Of a DNA stretch of 64,000 nt, positions 37,913 to 50,829 are shown one piece after another. A program made the translations under genes and the position numbers. The stretch comes from Piper betle (Eukaryota; Streptophyta; Magnoliopsida; Piperales; Piperaceae). Location of the stretch: NCBI GenBank assembly GCA_033002965.1, contig JAURVB010012951.1, positions 1 through 64,000 of the forward strand, in the 5' to 3' direction. The notes under the pieces are model-generated. The model did no database searches, was not told the DNA's origin, and saw only the letters and a list, made by a program, of their open reading frames with translations. The first letter of the stretch is position 1. The number at the start of each line of letters is the position of its first letter.

Positions 37913-39699
37913 TAATCTAAAAATCCTATTGCCTCAACTATAACTGGGTTGCCACTACCCACATAAATGAATCTTTCAGCATCATTTGGCTTTCGGCAAC
38001 TCAGGCAACCCCGCATTGACACACTTATGTGAGTAGTATCACCCGAATCTAGCCACCAAGTGTGTATTGGTACTGAAACTAAATTAACCTTAGAACAAAC
38101 AAAATTACGAAATGGACTTTTATTTACACACCAAGTGTGATATTTAATGCATTCCTTCTTCATATGTCCAGGTTTACCACAAAAGAAAAACAGCAAGAAG
38201 CCTAATTTTTTCTTATTTTGTCATGATAGGTATTAGCCAAGTGAGTACTTTCAGCCTGTTCTTGCTTCAACCTTTCTTCTTCTTGCATACAATAAGAAAT
38301 GAGCTCATTAAGAGTCCATTTGTTCCTTTGACAGTTGTAACTGACCTTGAATTGACTGAATTGTGCCGGAAGAGAAATTAAAACTAAATGCACGAGCAAA
38401 TCTTCAGATAGCTCTAACCTTAGTGCTTTTAGTTTTGAAGCAATATTTGACATCTCTAAGATGTACTCCCTTATGCTTATTTTGCCTTTAAACTTCATTG
38501 AAATCAAGTTCGACAAAAGCGTACGTGTTTCAGCCTTATCATTTTTTTACAAAACGCTTTTCAATTTTTTTAAGAAACTCACTGGCTATAGTAACCTTTT
38601 CAAACATATCCCCCTGAAGGTTTCCGGAATCCTACGCTTCATGATCATAAGACTCGTGCGATTTGAACGTTCCCACTTCTCAATGTCCCGTTTTTCCTCA
38701 ATGAAACTTTTGTCCATAAGAGAAAAAGGTTGTTCAGTCCTTAATGTAAGGTCAAGATCCATGTAGCCGGGAATAATCATTACACTTTCTTTTTCCAATC
38801 CTTAAAATTATCTTTAAGCATAAGAACTGAATTGATGTTGGCAGAAATCATATAAGCAGATTGATTAACTGAATCTATAGAACAAAACAACATGCCCATA
38901 ATAAGATTAATAATTCAAATAATAGTTAATCTCATCGACAGATACCTAGCACAACATTAATATTTAGTATTTGGACAAAAATATTAATTCGTAAGTGGTA
39001 CTCTCAGTGCAATAATCAAATATGAATAATAAATCCTGTCAAATAATAAACCTTCCTTTGGGCCGATTTATTATCCACATGGAAACTTGATAATTATCCC
39101 ATATTTATTACCGCAAATGAATATATAATTCTGTCAAATATTAACCTTCCTTTGGTCCGATTAATATTCACATGAATCATATACCCACAACCGTCTTAAT
39201 ATTTTAAAATAAATTAATTTTTACAAAAGAGGCTACTTTGGCAGCATATTGTAGTCCTTAATAAATTTTAAAATATTAATTATAACTGAACCATAATTTG
39301 AATTTAATAATCCCAAATAACATAAAACTGAAAAAGGTTATAAAAATATCTTTATTTGGAAATTTCTGAAATTATAACATTTTGTAACTTTATTGTCTTC
39401 ATTTGATATTTAACCAACAGAGGACCTTAATTTGGAAAAAATATCTCATAAACTGATATTGACAGTGCAAAATTTGGGCAAAGTAAAATGCATAATCACC
39501 ATATTTACCATCCAAAATTTAGGGTATTCTAAATAAGTTGAAAAGATTGGTTGTAAACTATGTCAATTTTGGTGAATAAGGAAATATTGTAAATTTGAAC
39601 CATAAAATTTTCTCATGCAAACAAATATTGAATGATTGACTCATTCCAAAAATAAAATAAACATAAATCAATTAATTCTCAATGATTTAATATGAAGAA

Positions 39700-39711
39700 G
39701 CTCTGATGCCA
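39700..39711 (-). other. copia primer-binding site
   Basis: GCTCTGATGCCA on the + strand is the complement of TGGCATCAGAGC, one base from the initiator-Met tRNA 3' end. It lies two bases inside the LTR edge at 39714, as expected. Confidence 0.85.
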
Positions 39712-39713
39712 CT

Positions 39714-40211
39714 TGTTGAATAAAAAAACTTTAAACTTTAACCAAAATTATATAGATGATAAAACCATCATCAATAAAACTTTCTTCATATCAAATCATC
39801 AAGAAAATAAATTTAATAACCATAATAGTAAAACAATTCTTTGATTTCTTCTGGTTTGATCTTCCAAATTTTACACCGGTTCTTCAAAGCCAGAGTTCCT
39901 AGATGATGGGATACCAGAAAAGAAACCACTGTACGAATTTGGGGACCATAACCGTATTTATTCGTATAACCGCATTTATCTTTATCTTTCATGATTCCAA
40001 TTTAACCCATCATAAATTAGAGATTACGAAAACGGTATCTACACATATTTATCCATACTCATCTTAAATATATGGTATCTCCACATATTTATCTTAAATA
40101 TTAATGGCCCATTAACCTTAATTTTAATAGATCAATTTAATTTAGGCCCAAACCTTATTAATAGCATATGATACAATTATATACTTGTATATATACGTTC
40201 AAAATCCAACA
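39714..40211 (-). repeat. copia 5' LTR, 498 bp
   Basis: It runs TGTTGAATAAAA to AAAATCCAACA on the + strand, with TGTTG/CAACA inverted ends, and directly abuts the primer-binding site. The partner LTR is absent. The flank at the outer edge is CTTAT. Confidence 0.85.
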
Positions 40212-40776
40212 CTTATAGCATAGGCATTTATAATCAAGTGTGATATCGATACCGGGGTGCCAGTGTTGCACGTCGCAGCAGTTTCTGTATGCTAAAACTT
40301 ATAAAAGACCGAATGTTTCCAAGAAGAAGATACACCGAGCGGGACATGGTTTGGAAATGAAAATTTCTACCATAAATCATCCCCGTGACGGGTAGCCTGC
40401 TACACCCCTATGCTCAAAAAATGAAACCGTACATGATGTCCAAGTTGGTATCACAATTTTCCATGTCAATAGACTTACTAAAACTATCCCCTCCTTTGAT
40501 TTAAGGCCTAAACGCTAGCAATTCTTAGTTGTAACAGAATTTTGAGAGAATATGTACGAGCTCCCACGTTAGATTAGAGGCCAACTTTATCGTTCCAAAA
40601 TTATGTAGTACAACATGGCAGGGCAACTACAACATGAGGTAGTGGAATCATCACAAGATAGTACCCGGGAAATAAAAAACCCGGGCTCGTAACTGGCCAA
40701 TAATCTCGAGTATGATGAGGTTCAGAGCAGTTAGATCTTGCGGAAGAGATATGCGCCTCCACAGAATTCTCTCCCA

Positions 40777-43700
40777 TCAAAACCTGGGGCCCCTTGAGAA
40801 ATAACTGAGGGATTCATCGTCCAAAGCCTTGGTCAACGTTTTCACGGACTTGCCTATCATAAGTCCGGGAAAGTGGTTTCCCCATATATCATAAGTGAAC
40901 TCTTGCCTGCTCTCACTCTTCTCTCCAACGGCATTGCCATCTTTCAGCTTATGCTTGCCTGCTTGATATCCTGGTGCCCGTGCAAGTGAGTCATTGTACT
41001 TAAGGCCAGTACCTGAAGCACGCCATCCGGCTGCTGGAAAAGTTGCAGATGGTAGTAAAGCAGGTCTAGCCGACTTCTTTTTCTGGGAAGATAGCTGCTC
41101 CTTTGACAAGTGCGCTGAAGCTTTGCCAGGGTACTTGGAAACTTCGGGCCCCCATAACTTGGAAGTGGATGCAGCATTTAAATCCCTATCCTGTCTGCTA
41201 TCTTCAGGTAACTTTCTAGGGGGAGAGTATTCCAAAAGTTGTTCATTGTCAGGAGAGAGCGGAGTTCTTCTGTGCATGTGTGATACAGAGGGTGACAGTG
41301 GAGAAGAAGGTGTCGAGTTCCCGCTCTGGCTACTTGAAGTGTCAAATTTTCTCTTCAAAGAATTCCCAGAAAACCTTTTCTTTCTTCTCCTATTTGCACT
41401 GGTCTTCACCGTCAAATTTCCTGCTTCTGCGTTTCCGGCTTCTTTGATCACAACAGAAGAACGGCATTCAGAAGGACATTGACAGTCAGGAGGCTCAGGA
41501 ATATGTTCAGGTGTAGAAGAAAGCAGAAGAGGAGACTTAGGTGAATAAGGCACGGACTTGCCACTTTGGCCACACAATGATTCAAGCTTTTCAACCAACC
41601 CTAAAGGCACACCTGACCTTTTGCCTCTCAGCCTTCCTTTTTCTATCTCGACCATTAATTTTGTAGCAGTCCCTTGTTCTGCTGACACGTTGTTGCCTCC
41701 AAGGCAAACCCTTTTTTTCCCAGATAAGTCCAAGGAAGAAGAAACCTTGTCCTCTTTCAAGGGGAACTCCTTAAGCTGTGGAGCAGGTAATCCTCCAAGA
41801 GCATTGCTGACTGAGCAATCTGAATATCTACATTAAATATCTCAATCTTGTTAGTATCAATCAATAGGCACGCACGCTGGTAATTACAATTATGCACAGA
41901 CACGAAATAATACTTGAGAGATAATGTGTGGATGTGTGGGAATGAGGAAGGAGAGTGAGGACTGAGGAGAGAGAGATTGAGAGACCTTTGAGATTTCTGC
42001 TTTTCACAGGCATGAGAAACAGACTGAATAATGTGCATAGCAGCTGTAGAATTTAAGCCACTTTTGCCTGATCGATCCTCATATTTAGACTCTGAAACTT
42101 TAGGGTGGATCCAGTAGAATAAGGACATTAAAGAGGCAGCAACCACAGCCACCATAAATATTTTCCATAGAATCCCCCTTAAATAGGATTTCCTACAGAT
42201 ATTCAGCACATCAAGCGGAAGTATTGCAGTCATAGGGACCACAAGGATGCAACTAGATAACCCCAGCACAAGCTCTCTGTGAACGACTGGAGCTGAGTAG
42301 TCGGTCTGGAATGAAATTAGGAATATTTTTGACTCACCAGGTGCAAGAGCAAAACCTTTACAAGTGTGAATTCGAAACCCATCAGAGCCACAACCATTCC
42401 CAGAAACGTCAACTTTTCGTATTTCCAGCGGTAAGTTACCAATGTTTTTGGCCAACAGTTCTTTCGACAGAGACCGAGAACAAATAGAGTCTTGATTCTT
42501 CATGCCCAACAAACTGGACCAAGAGACAGCTGGTGGGATTGGTACATTGAGATTAAATTCCAAAGAGCGGACAGGGTGGGATCCCTCAAGAAATATCAAA
42601 GAGGGAGAACCACCAAAACCACGTATCGACAAAACTTCTACACCAGAAAGGTTATTTCTTATGTATGCTGTGCTTCTCCACTCACACATCTTAGATGGAC
42701 GAAAGAAGATTGGGCCAAGAAAAGCTTTTCCAAGAGGTGGCACATGAACTTCGCTAATCGCAGAATCTAATAGCACAAATATATCATGAATACCATCAAT
42801 ACGGTCCACATCATCCACCAAAGAATGAGTGAGGAACCCGCCAGAATCCTGGCAATCATTGACAACTGAGCTTGGATTCAAGATAAGCTGCATTATCACA
42901 GGGTATTGGCTGGGGTTGCTTACAGTAACTTTTTGGAAGAATGCTTCCCAACTTGGACGGCTGGGAAGACAATATCAGACTCCTCAAGTATAGTCATGTC
43001 ATCAGAAGTGCCTTGGGATCTCCAGTTTCTAAGTATTAATCCCTTTGCATCATTAATCCCTGAAACCTTCCATTAAAGTAAAACAATTTAGACAAGATCA
43101 AAAAGAAATTTAAAACCTTAATAAAGATAATAGAAAAGGAGATGAGACAGCTCATTCTGGAAATTTAGCAAGGCAGCCTGCTTGCTTGAAGGGGTAGGGT
43201 ACAATTCATAAGTTATAGAATTATATTACATACCTCAAAGGGAGTTGGGACCTGAAAGACGTTGCCTAAGAGACCTGTCATGCTACTACCCAGTTTTGTG
43301 ACCTCATCTTGGGATGTGGCTTCCAGAAGTGGATTTCCAAAATCAACAGATGATGAATTAATCTGATGATAAGAACATGTATTTAGTATCAAATCATGGC
43401 AAGGAATCTCAACCAGAGCACCGCCAGAATAGTTTGTCACAATCTGCAGCATACATCCTGAGGTCATTTCCATTATTTCCTCCCGGGATGGTCCTGAATC
43501 TCTAAAAGTGTGAGTCACAACTGCTATGTGGGTCGTTGCAGCAGGATAAAGCAATAATCCTTTCCAATAGTGGACTTGAAATACCTCAGCACTGCTGCCT
43601 ACTTCATTAACTCCAGTTAGGCTTAACAAATGAGAAGCATCATTCCTCAGAGAAAGGACAGAAGAACTTGATTTGCTGCTTTTGCATGAGCCTAAAACTT

Positions 43701-45563
43701 CAATACTTACATAGACCAAACCAGTGGGAGAATAATAAGCCACTCTGCCCACCTCCCTTTCAAGAGGCACAATTACCAAGTCACTCCAATTTTGGGAGTC
43801 AGAACTCTGCAATTGTATGCAGAAAGCCCCAAAAATATGGCCATTTACATGTGCTGTAGGTTCTATATCAATTAAAGTCTCCGATAAATGAGTACTCACT
43901 TCCCACTGCTGCTTTGGCATTATTTCCATCGAAGGTCTACCAGAGTGCTCATTCTTCAGAATACATGGCTCCTCAAAATGTGGACAATCAACTCCATCTG
44001 TAGTATTGGATGTTCCTACCCGACAAACAGCACATGTGAAATGCACAAGACCGGCATAAACTGATAGACTCCAGACCTGAACTTCTTTGACATTAATTAC
44101 ATAATCAAAAGGGTTGTATATGGACAATTTTGTCCTCAAACTTCCGTTAGAAGAAAGGATTAATCCATTGTGAGGCTCGATTTTATAAGGAGACTCAATA
44201 GTTGACCCTTTTGCATTAATCAGAAAACCACCAAAACTTGTTTCCATGACCAGCTGAGTGGAGGACAAACCTAACCATCTGGGTAAGAACACAACAGGAA
44301 GTGCAGCATAATTTCCAGGCTCCACAAAAATCCCACTGAAATTGTAGGCGAAGAACTGAGCATTGGCGCTTGAAATCTCATATATAGTTAATATACTATG
44401 ATTGCATGTATTTGTTATAGTCAATACAGCAAAAGAAGGTACATATAAATAATTTGTGCCCCAATCCAATAAAGGTGGATCAATCAATACTTCTGGAGTT
44501 GAAAAGCAATGAAAAAGGCCAGCATCAATCACCTCACTATTATCATTCCTATGTGCAGCTAAGGAAGCGTCACTGTTCCTGTTGCCATTCATATTCAACA
44601 CTAGGCTCCCATGCATTTCCCTTTCGAAACTATCCACAATCAAATATTTTAATAAATCAAATGACATTTGGCAGAAATCCCCAGTCGAGTTACTCTCCAG
44701 ATGACCAGGAGGAGTCGTCCAGCAAAGAGGTATGATTATTTGTAGATCCTCTTGAACGCCAACTATAGCAGGCAAAGGTGGGGAGAAAGGTGATGTAGTC
44801 TTGCAACAAATATTTCTCATACCTGAGTGACAAGGAGATCCTTGACCGTGGAACAAGCTAACTACACATGATAAAGTGCTCCATATATTCAACCCATAAC
44901 TTAGTTCTATTTGGCAAGACTCATGATCCACTTCATCTCGTACTCCGTTTGTTGCTGCAGTCTGATCTGTAGCTAAACATAATGCCAAGTACGATAGGAG
45001 CAATATTAAGTAACAGAACCTATGTGACCCATAGTCGTTTCTGCAGAAAAAACAAAAGCAATTTATAAGGTCAAAATGGCAATACATATATTAATTTGTA
45101 GGAAACAACAGAACGGTACTCCATCTAAGGTACAAAAATGAAAAAGCCACACACAATAAGACCACAAAACATCGTGGAAAACAAAATTAAATGGGCATCT
45201 CTTGCTTTGAAAAATTATTGTTCTGCCAAAAAATCAGAAGGGGGACAGTCTGCTTGATGGAACATCACGCAGAAAACTTAATTTGCTTTGGCTGAGACTA
45301 TTTCTCTCTTGCTCTCCGGAGAAAGCAAATTCCACATTTTTTCTTTTTTATTTCAACAACACAAATTGTGAATAAAAAGACTCAAATATGCTCATTCATT
45401 GATTCCCACGGCCATACAAACATTGAAGATGGAGATGGTCAATGATAGAAAATGACAGCGATAATGACATCGCACCATTGAAGAACCCAAGATATCTGGT
45501 TCATGGTTACCAGTATACTTACCGTGACCAAAGAGATATAAATTCTTCTATGGGCATTGTCAT
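40777..45563 (-). CDS. TMEM131-like transmembrane protein, four coding exons
   Basis: Plant homologue of TMEM131; animal members work in the secretory pathway in collagen export, while the plant role is unknown. Coding exons: 45563-45523, 45040-43234, 43066-41986, 41827-40777, with phases that fit. The first 40 residues end in a hydrophobic run (YLILLLSYLALCLA), a signal peptide or anchor. The TMEM131-like N domain follows, with PLLDWGTNYLYVPSFAVLTI and FVEPGNYAALPVVFLPRWLG. A large luminal part leads to a single membrane helix (IFMVAVVAASLMSLFYWI) and a basic, Ser/Pro-rich cytosolic tail with RRRKKRFSG. The total is about 1,330 residues, ending GPRF. In exon 3 one A seems missing from a run (T-run 42930-42934 on +), which breaks the frame before VTVSNPSQYPV. 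The acceptor of exon 1 (45589) implies an upstream 5' UTR exon. Confidence 0.85.
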
Positions 45564-45588
45564 ATGAATTCAGCCTTTTCCAGAAAAT

Positions 45589-47454
45589 CTGCACATAATA
45601 AGAAATTAACAATGTCACTAATCAAACAGTTACAAATATAAGAGGAGAATGAAGACATTACCTAATATGCACAATGTTTTTATCAGCTCGCAACATGACT
45701 AAAAAGACCACAGGGTTTACAAGTTGCACACAAGCTGTAGTCAGCATATACAAGAACAAGGACTGCTTGATATTTACACAACATAAAAAGCTTATCAATC
45801 TTGAAAGGTAATTTGCACTGTTATTTAAAAAGGCAACTAAAATGACATTCATTGCAGCAAAAAAATAGCACAATACACAGAGACATTCCAATCAATTACA
45901 CATTGATGTGTTTGACGATAAGACATGCTTCCCATCAAGTCAACTATGCACCATGCAGTCTTAAAAGATAATAAAAAAGGAAAAATAAAAGAAAAATGGG
46001 GAGGCTGTGTAGGAAGAAAAGAAAAACTGAACCAGTAATTGATTGCTGATACCTTACAACAGTAAAAATGTTCCATCCGTACCGAAAACAAGATGAATCA
46101 TAAGACAGGTTATGCATGATAAGTCAAGCCAAATGCTACCGCTAGGGCATAAAACCACACGGTTCTTAAGAAAATTATTAATCAATGATCAGAAAAATCT
46201 AAATTTAATCGAACAGAAGTAAATCCTATCAAAAATAGTTACCGTGAAACAGAATCTTTCCAACACAATCAAGAAAAATCAATTTTCAAAAACACTTGCT
46301 GGCAGAAGTCAAAGAACAAAATGATCAAATAAAAGAAATTACTAAACTAAGAGGGCATAACAAACAAATAAGGGCTTATCAAGTTTATATCCAATCTATT
46401 TTTGCATGCAGGAAATACGAACAACACTCCATTGATGCTAAAATAATTCATTATTTGCTCTTATTTTGAACTTCCTCTTCCAGAATCACTTGATATAAGT
46501 GGCCGGTAACATAACACGCTCAACCAATTTTAAAGTGCTATTGTATCTGTAAGAGTAAGCACGTCATACCTACGATTACACTCTACAAAGGTATTATTAT
46601 ACTATCCAATCGCTATTCCACTAGCAGTAAACGCCTTTCACAATTTTTAAGCACAATCCATAATCAGGCAGCCACTTAAAAAATCAGTCTTTCGGTGCCT
46701 CAACAAAGTACTTGCCGCTCATAATTCTTTGGTGAAGTGCAAAGAATACCAAAAGAAAATCGAAGTAACATCTCCCACCTCCTGTTTTAGCTGCACCGTT
46801 CCCGGTATCAGACTCGACCATAAACTCTGATATATAAATCATTTCAGCTTAAACAGTGAGATAAAATCAAATAGACGGATTCCGTTAAACAGAAATCGCA
46901 AAACAATCCATTCCCATCACTCACACACTCGCGCAGCAAAGCAGACCTCCACTCCTCTCTGCATGCACTCACTAACGACAAAAGTAAATACCAACCAGAC
47001 CAGTACCCTCATGATTCAAACAAAGCAACCACACAAGTACAGCATATGAACGCATCCACCACAAAAGAAACCATCGAAAACGAACAACACCCACGCTACA
47101 AAACCACATACACAAGCAGCTACCAATAGAGAAGCGAGAACAAACAAGCAAGAAAAAAAACACCACCACCCAAACATGGCAAGCAATATATACATATATT
47201 CCCATCCCAAATATCCAGGTAGTATCCAGACACAGATTCAACACCATCAAACAGCTTGTACACATCAAATATGACCCCAGGTTTCCAAAAGCAATGGTAG
47301 CTCGTCAACCTGCCACTACCTAGAAGAAGCAGCTCAAAAAAATACAGGAAAATCAGAAAAATTCGCAAAAAAAATACCGGGACAAGGATATCAGCATGAG
47401 CATCGAGAGGTGGAGGAAAGCACGGAGATGGGCGTTAGCGTTTCGCCGTGAATC
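45589..47454 (-). other. 5' UTR introns or promoter of the TMEM131-like gene
   Basis: The coding exon at 45588 has a splice acceptor, so transcription should begin further up, but I could not locate the 5' exon. No other gene is apparent. Open frames at 46972-47368 are cysteine/phenylalanine-rich and unconvincing. Confidence 0.4.
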
Positions 47455-47482
47455 GGGGGGTGGGGGTGGGGGTGGGGGTGGA
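47455..47482 (+). repeat. (GGGGGT)n microsatellite
   Basis: Repeats of GGGGGT followed by a purine-rich stretch. On the minus strand this is C-rich and lies where the promoter or first exon of the TMEM131-like gene would be expected. Confidence 0.85.
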
Positions 47483-47499
47483 GGAGAAGAGGATTGGAG

Positions 47500-50400
47500 A
47501 CGAAAAGGTGGAGCTGCCCACCTCAGCCAGAACGCGAATCAGGAGCACTTTCTATCGGCAGTCTAAATGACTAAAATGCCCCTTTGATTTTTTGGTCTTG
47601 ATGATGGCGTCGTTAATCAAACTTGATGGTTTAATTTTCCTGTAAAAGTTTGAGTTGCGAGATGTGAATGTGGTTTTTTTTCGGATGGTTTCAACTCATA
47701 CTTTTTAAATAGAAGTTCAAAATATCTATATGATTTAGAAAATTGATGTTAACTTTTGAACATCTCATGTATAAGTCAAAAAATTTATTTAAAATATGAC
47801 ATGTGTGTTGATTAAAGATGTATGTGCATTTAGGTAAACTTTTAGTTTTCTTCTCGTATTATATATTTTCGTATATTATATAACTCTATTTTATCGAGTC
47901 ATTGTCCCTTGTGTTTTGTTATATTATATAATAATATAATAATTATATTATTATATGATTTGTACTTAAGAATTATTATAATCAAGAATTATTTGTACTT
48001 CCGAAGGGGAAAAAATAAGGGGGTAATAATGGTATTTCAAGGTTTCTTTCATGGAAAGACGAGACGACTTTTGGACGGTTGTTATTTTCTGTGGCTTTTC
48101 CAGATTCTTGGAGTGCGAAGTCGGGTAAGCGGGTACTTCGATTGGTTGGTTGGTTTGGCGGATCTGTAATAATTCCAGAGTGCACAGTTCGAGCTTTCGT
48201 CCATTTGGCCGGCCAGTGGGTGGATGGGCGAGTAGATGTAGGTACGCTACAAATCACATGGAAGCGAAGGAGGAATGGGAAAGTTGTATCGGAAAGCCGC
48301 TTTCTTGCTCGGTTTTCCAATTCCAGCCTTCATTATCTATATATATTATTGGTCCGTCTGACTCGAAAAACTATTTATTGTTCGTGATTAATTTTTATTT
48401 TATATAAAACAAAATGGCTCTTGAATCGTGTTATTTTAATTAATAAATAAAAACAAGTAGGCACAGAATAAGTTGTAAATACCAGTTTTTATGAATCCAC
48501 ATTTGTGAGTGGTTTTTAAACTCGCCTGCAAATGTTATTTTTACGTATAAAAATATATTCAAGATGAAAATTGATTTTTTGTTTAATTTGAATATTTTCT
48601 TTCACATCACTTATAAGTATTTGAATATTGATATAGAAAATAAAACTCATAAGTCATCGTTAAATATGTATTTGATAATATACTCTATCAGTTATATTGT
48701 TTCTCTAAAATGAACTTAACGACTTTAGCACCCCTCGTTGTAAAACTATTACAAATCAAAATAATTTACGCTAAATTTATTTTTATTTATGAAACTAGCC
48801 AATGTATATTTTATATTTAAGATTATTAATTATATTTAATTTCGTTCGTTTCATTGTCAGAAAATATGAGACTCAAATTTGACTATATTACTTGCTTTCG
48901 TAGCGGACTCAACTGGAAAAAAATATTTAATTGTACAATAAATATTCTAATTCCAAACACCTATTAAAGAAACTTCATAATAAATTATAAACAAATAATT
49001 GAAATAACTCAAAGTTAAAAGCTTTTGAATGCAAAATAAAGTTTTCTAGCTTCCAATGGTTTTGGAAACATTTTCCTGGACTTCTCCACTCGTCCCTTGG
49101 AGGTAGCACGCAACCGGAACGCGACAAGACAAGAACTCAAGTGGGCACTCGACGGCGGCGCTCTCTCCACCTTTCTGGATTCCTTTTCGGCGGACCATTT
49201 TTCCCTTTCCATTAATGGACGGCCCAGGAGATGCGCCATATCAACTAGTGCATGTGGGCCCATCTAATGTGTCTTGTTCCCTATGAGTGATGCCGTCTTC
49301 TCCGTGAGATCTGTGGACGTACATTTTTTGTACGTAGTCCTGATTTGGTTTTGGCCCCACCGACCTATATGGCCCAAGTTGCCAAAAAATTATAAATTAT
49401 TTTGTTATTAATGCTTTTTTTCTTTTGTCAAAGAGTTTTGTGTCCCATCTATGATCTCTGATGTAAATGCAAGTTGGAGTCCACACGCAAGGATCGATTT
49501 TATTAATAGTGACAGATGGCAACAGTACCCAATAGCATTACAAATTTAACAGTGATGCGCATTTAACCGACGCATAAATAGATACGTTGATCATTCTCCA
49601 CACTCAACACCATTTTAGCAACATAAACATATTTTTTCTTTCTCATGAAATACGAATGTATGGTTATAACGTGTAAAATACTAAACCACGTATAATACAC
49701 AACGTACCTCCAAATAATCTTTTATGATTGAACTTGTCCCCGGTTAGGTCATAATAAAATTATAAATGAGAAAAATATTTCTAATCTTTTATGATTGCAC
49801 TAGTACATTTCTTTTTTTGTTGAAGAAAATGGATAGATTTGGGATATCATTATAATCAAATGGCTTAGATTATGTAGGAAAATTTCCAGACCCGTGGTGG
49901 TATAGGTACATTATAAAATGTAACTTCAAATTTAGAAGGTCCTATTTCAACCTGACATCAATTCTGTTGATAGCCCTCAAGTACTCCAATGCGATTAGTA
50001 AAACTAAAAAGCTCACCATCAATTAAAGTATAGGGGTTGACAATAAATTAATAATCTTCATCCATCACATTATTCACGACTGCTCTACCAAACCACTTTA
50101 ATCCTTGTATATAGAGTGTTCCGACAATCATGATCAAACTGATAATACTTGTTTCATTGGAGAAATAGTCCATGTGAAAACACAACTATTGTTTGTGTTT
50201 GTAATGCAACCCTCCAAAACTAAATTGTTCAAATGCCTAACTCGTCTTTTGCCGATTTATAAGACAATATAAAACCCATAGCTGCTTGACAAACATTAAC
50301 AATCATATCATTCAGCTAATAACAATTGAATCCAATTTCCATCAATCCAGGAGCAAGATATAACAATTTTAGAAGCATAGACAGTAAAAGAAGTCCTATA

Positions 50401-50829
50401 ATAAAAAGAGTGAACTAAAAGGCCAACATTTCTCAAAACTATAACCAAAGAATCCGAAATAACAATATCGGTTGAACCAACAAAACCCGCAAGTAATATT
50501 GTAAACAAACTTCCCACTTTCACAATAAACAGTTACACTTAATTTGTCCGGAATCCGGACCATCTATGCCCATGAATGCACAACACTTATTTTATGTCCA
50601 GTAATAGTGCAAAGAACAATACAATCTTATCAATGTCCTCACGAAATATCCTATCAAAAGCATTACTACGGCTAAATAAGATGATCCCCATAGTTGCTCA
50701 TATGATCTCTGCGCTTGATGTGTTCAAGCATTCCTATCACTAAAGCTCACGAGCTCAAATTGGTGCTGTCCTAACTACTAAATGCATCACAAGTTATCAA
50801 GACGCAGAGAATAGAGATCTTTCAGATGG
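47500..50829. other. intergenic, no gene seen
   Basis: AT-rich sequence between the 5' side of the TMEM131-like gene and the 3' end of the RBP47 gene. Open frames at 47909-48407 and 49015-49263 overlap on both strands and match no family. The 3' UTR of RBP47 probably occupies the last few hundred bases. Confidence 0.4.

Larger units (their letters stand above)
36157..40211 (-). mobile_element. truncated Ty1/copia retrotransposon
   Basis: Read on the minus strand: 5' LTR (39714-40211), primer-binding site, gag remnants (38798-38586, 38516-38202 with WTLNELISYCMQEEERL), a zinc knuckle CFFCGKPGHMKKEC (38196-37906) followed by the protease motif WWLDSGDTTHIS, a gag-pre-integrase domain with HKCLGHIS (37912-37496), the integrase core and C-terminus (about 37500-36447, with VRSDCGGEYYG and GVAERRNRTLKDM), and the start of reverse transcriptase (36483-36157, WKWIFKTKRD-type block ending near TFSP). 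Stops and frameshifts break the polyprotein. Most of reverse transcriptase, RNase H and the 3' LTR are missing, so the element is inactive. Confidence 0.9.

Noticed and set aside
46972..47368. Cys/Phe-rich minus-strand open frames
   Set aside because: They lie upstream of the TMEM131-like gene, overlap in several frames and have no homology I recognise.
48079..49263. Several 80-110 codon frames on both strands
   Set aside because: No domain, opposite-strand overlaps, and no splice or TATA context that would support a gene.
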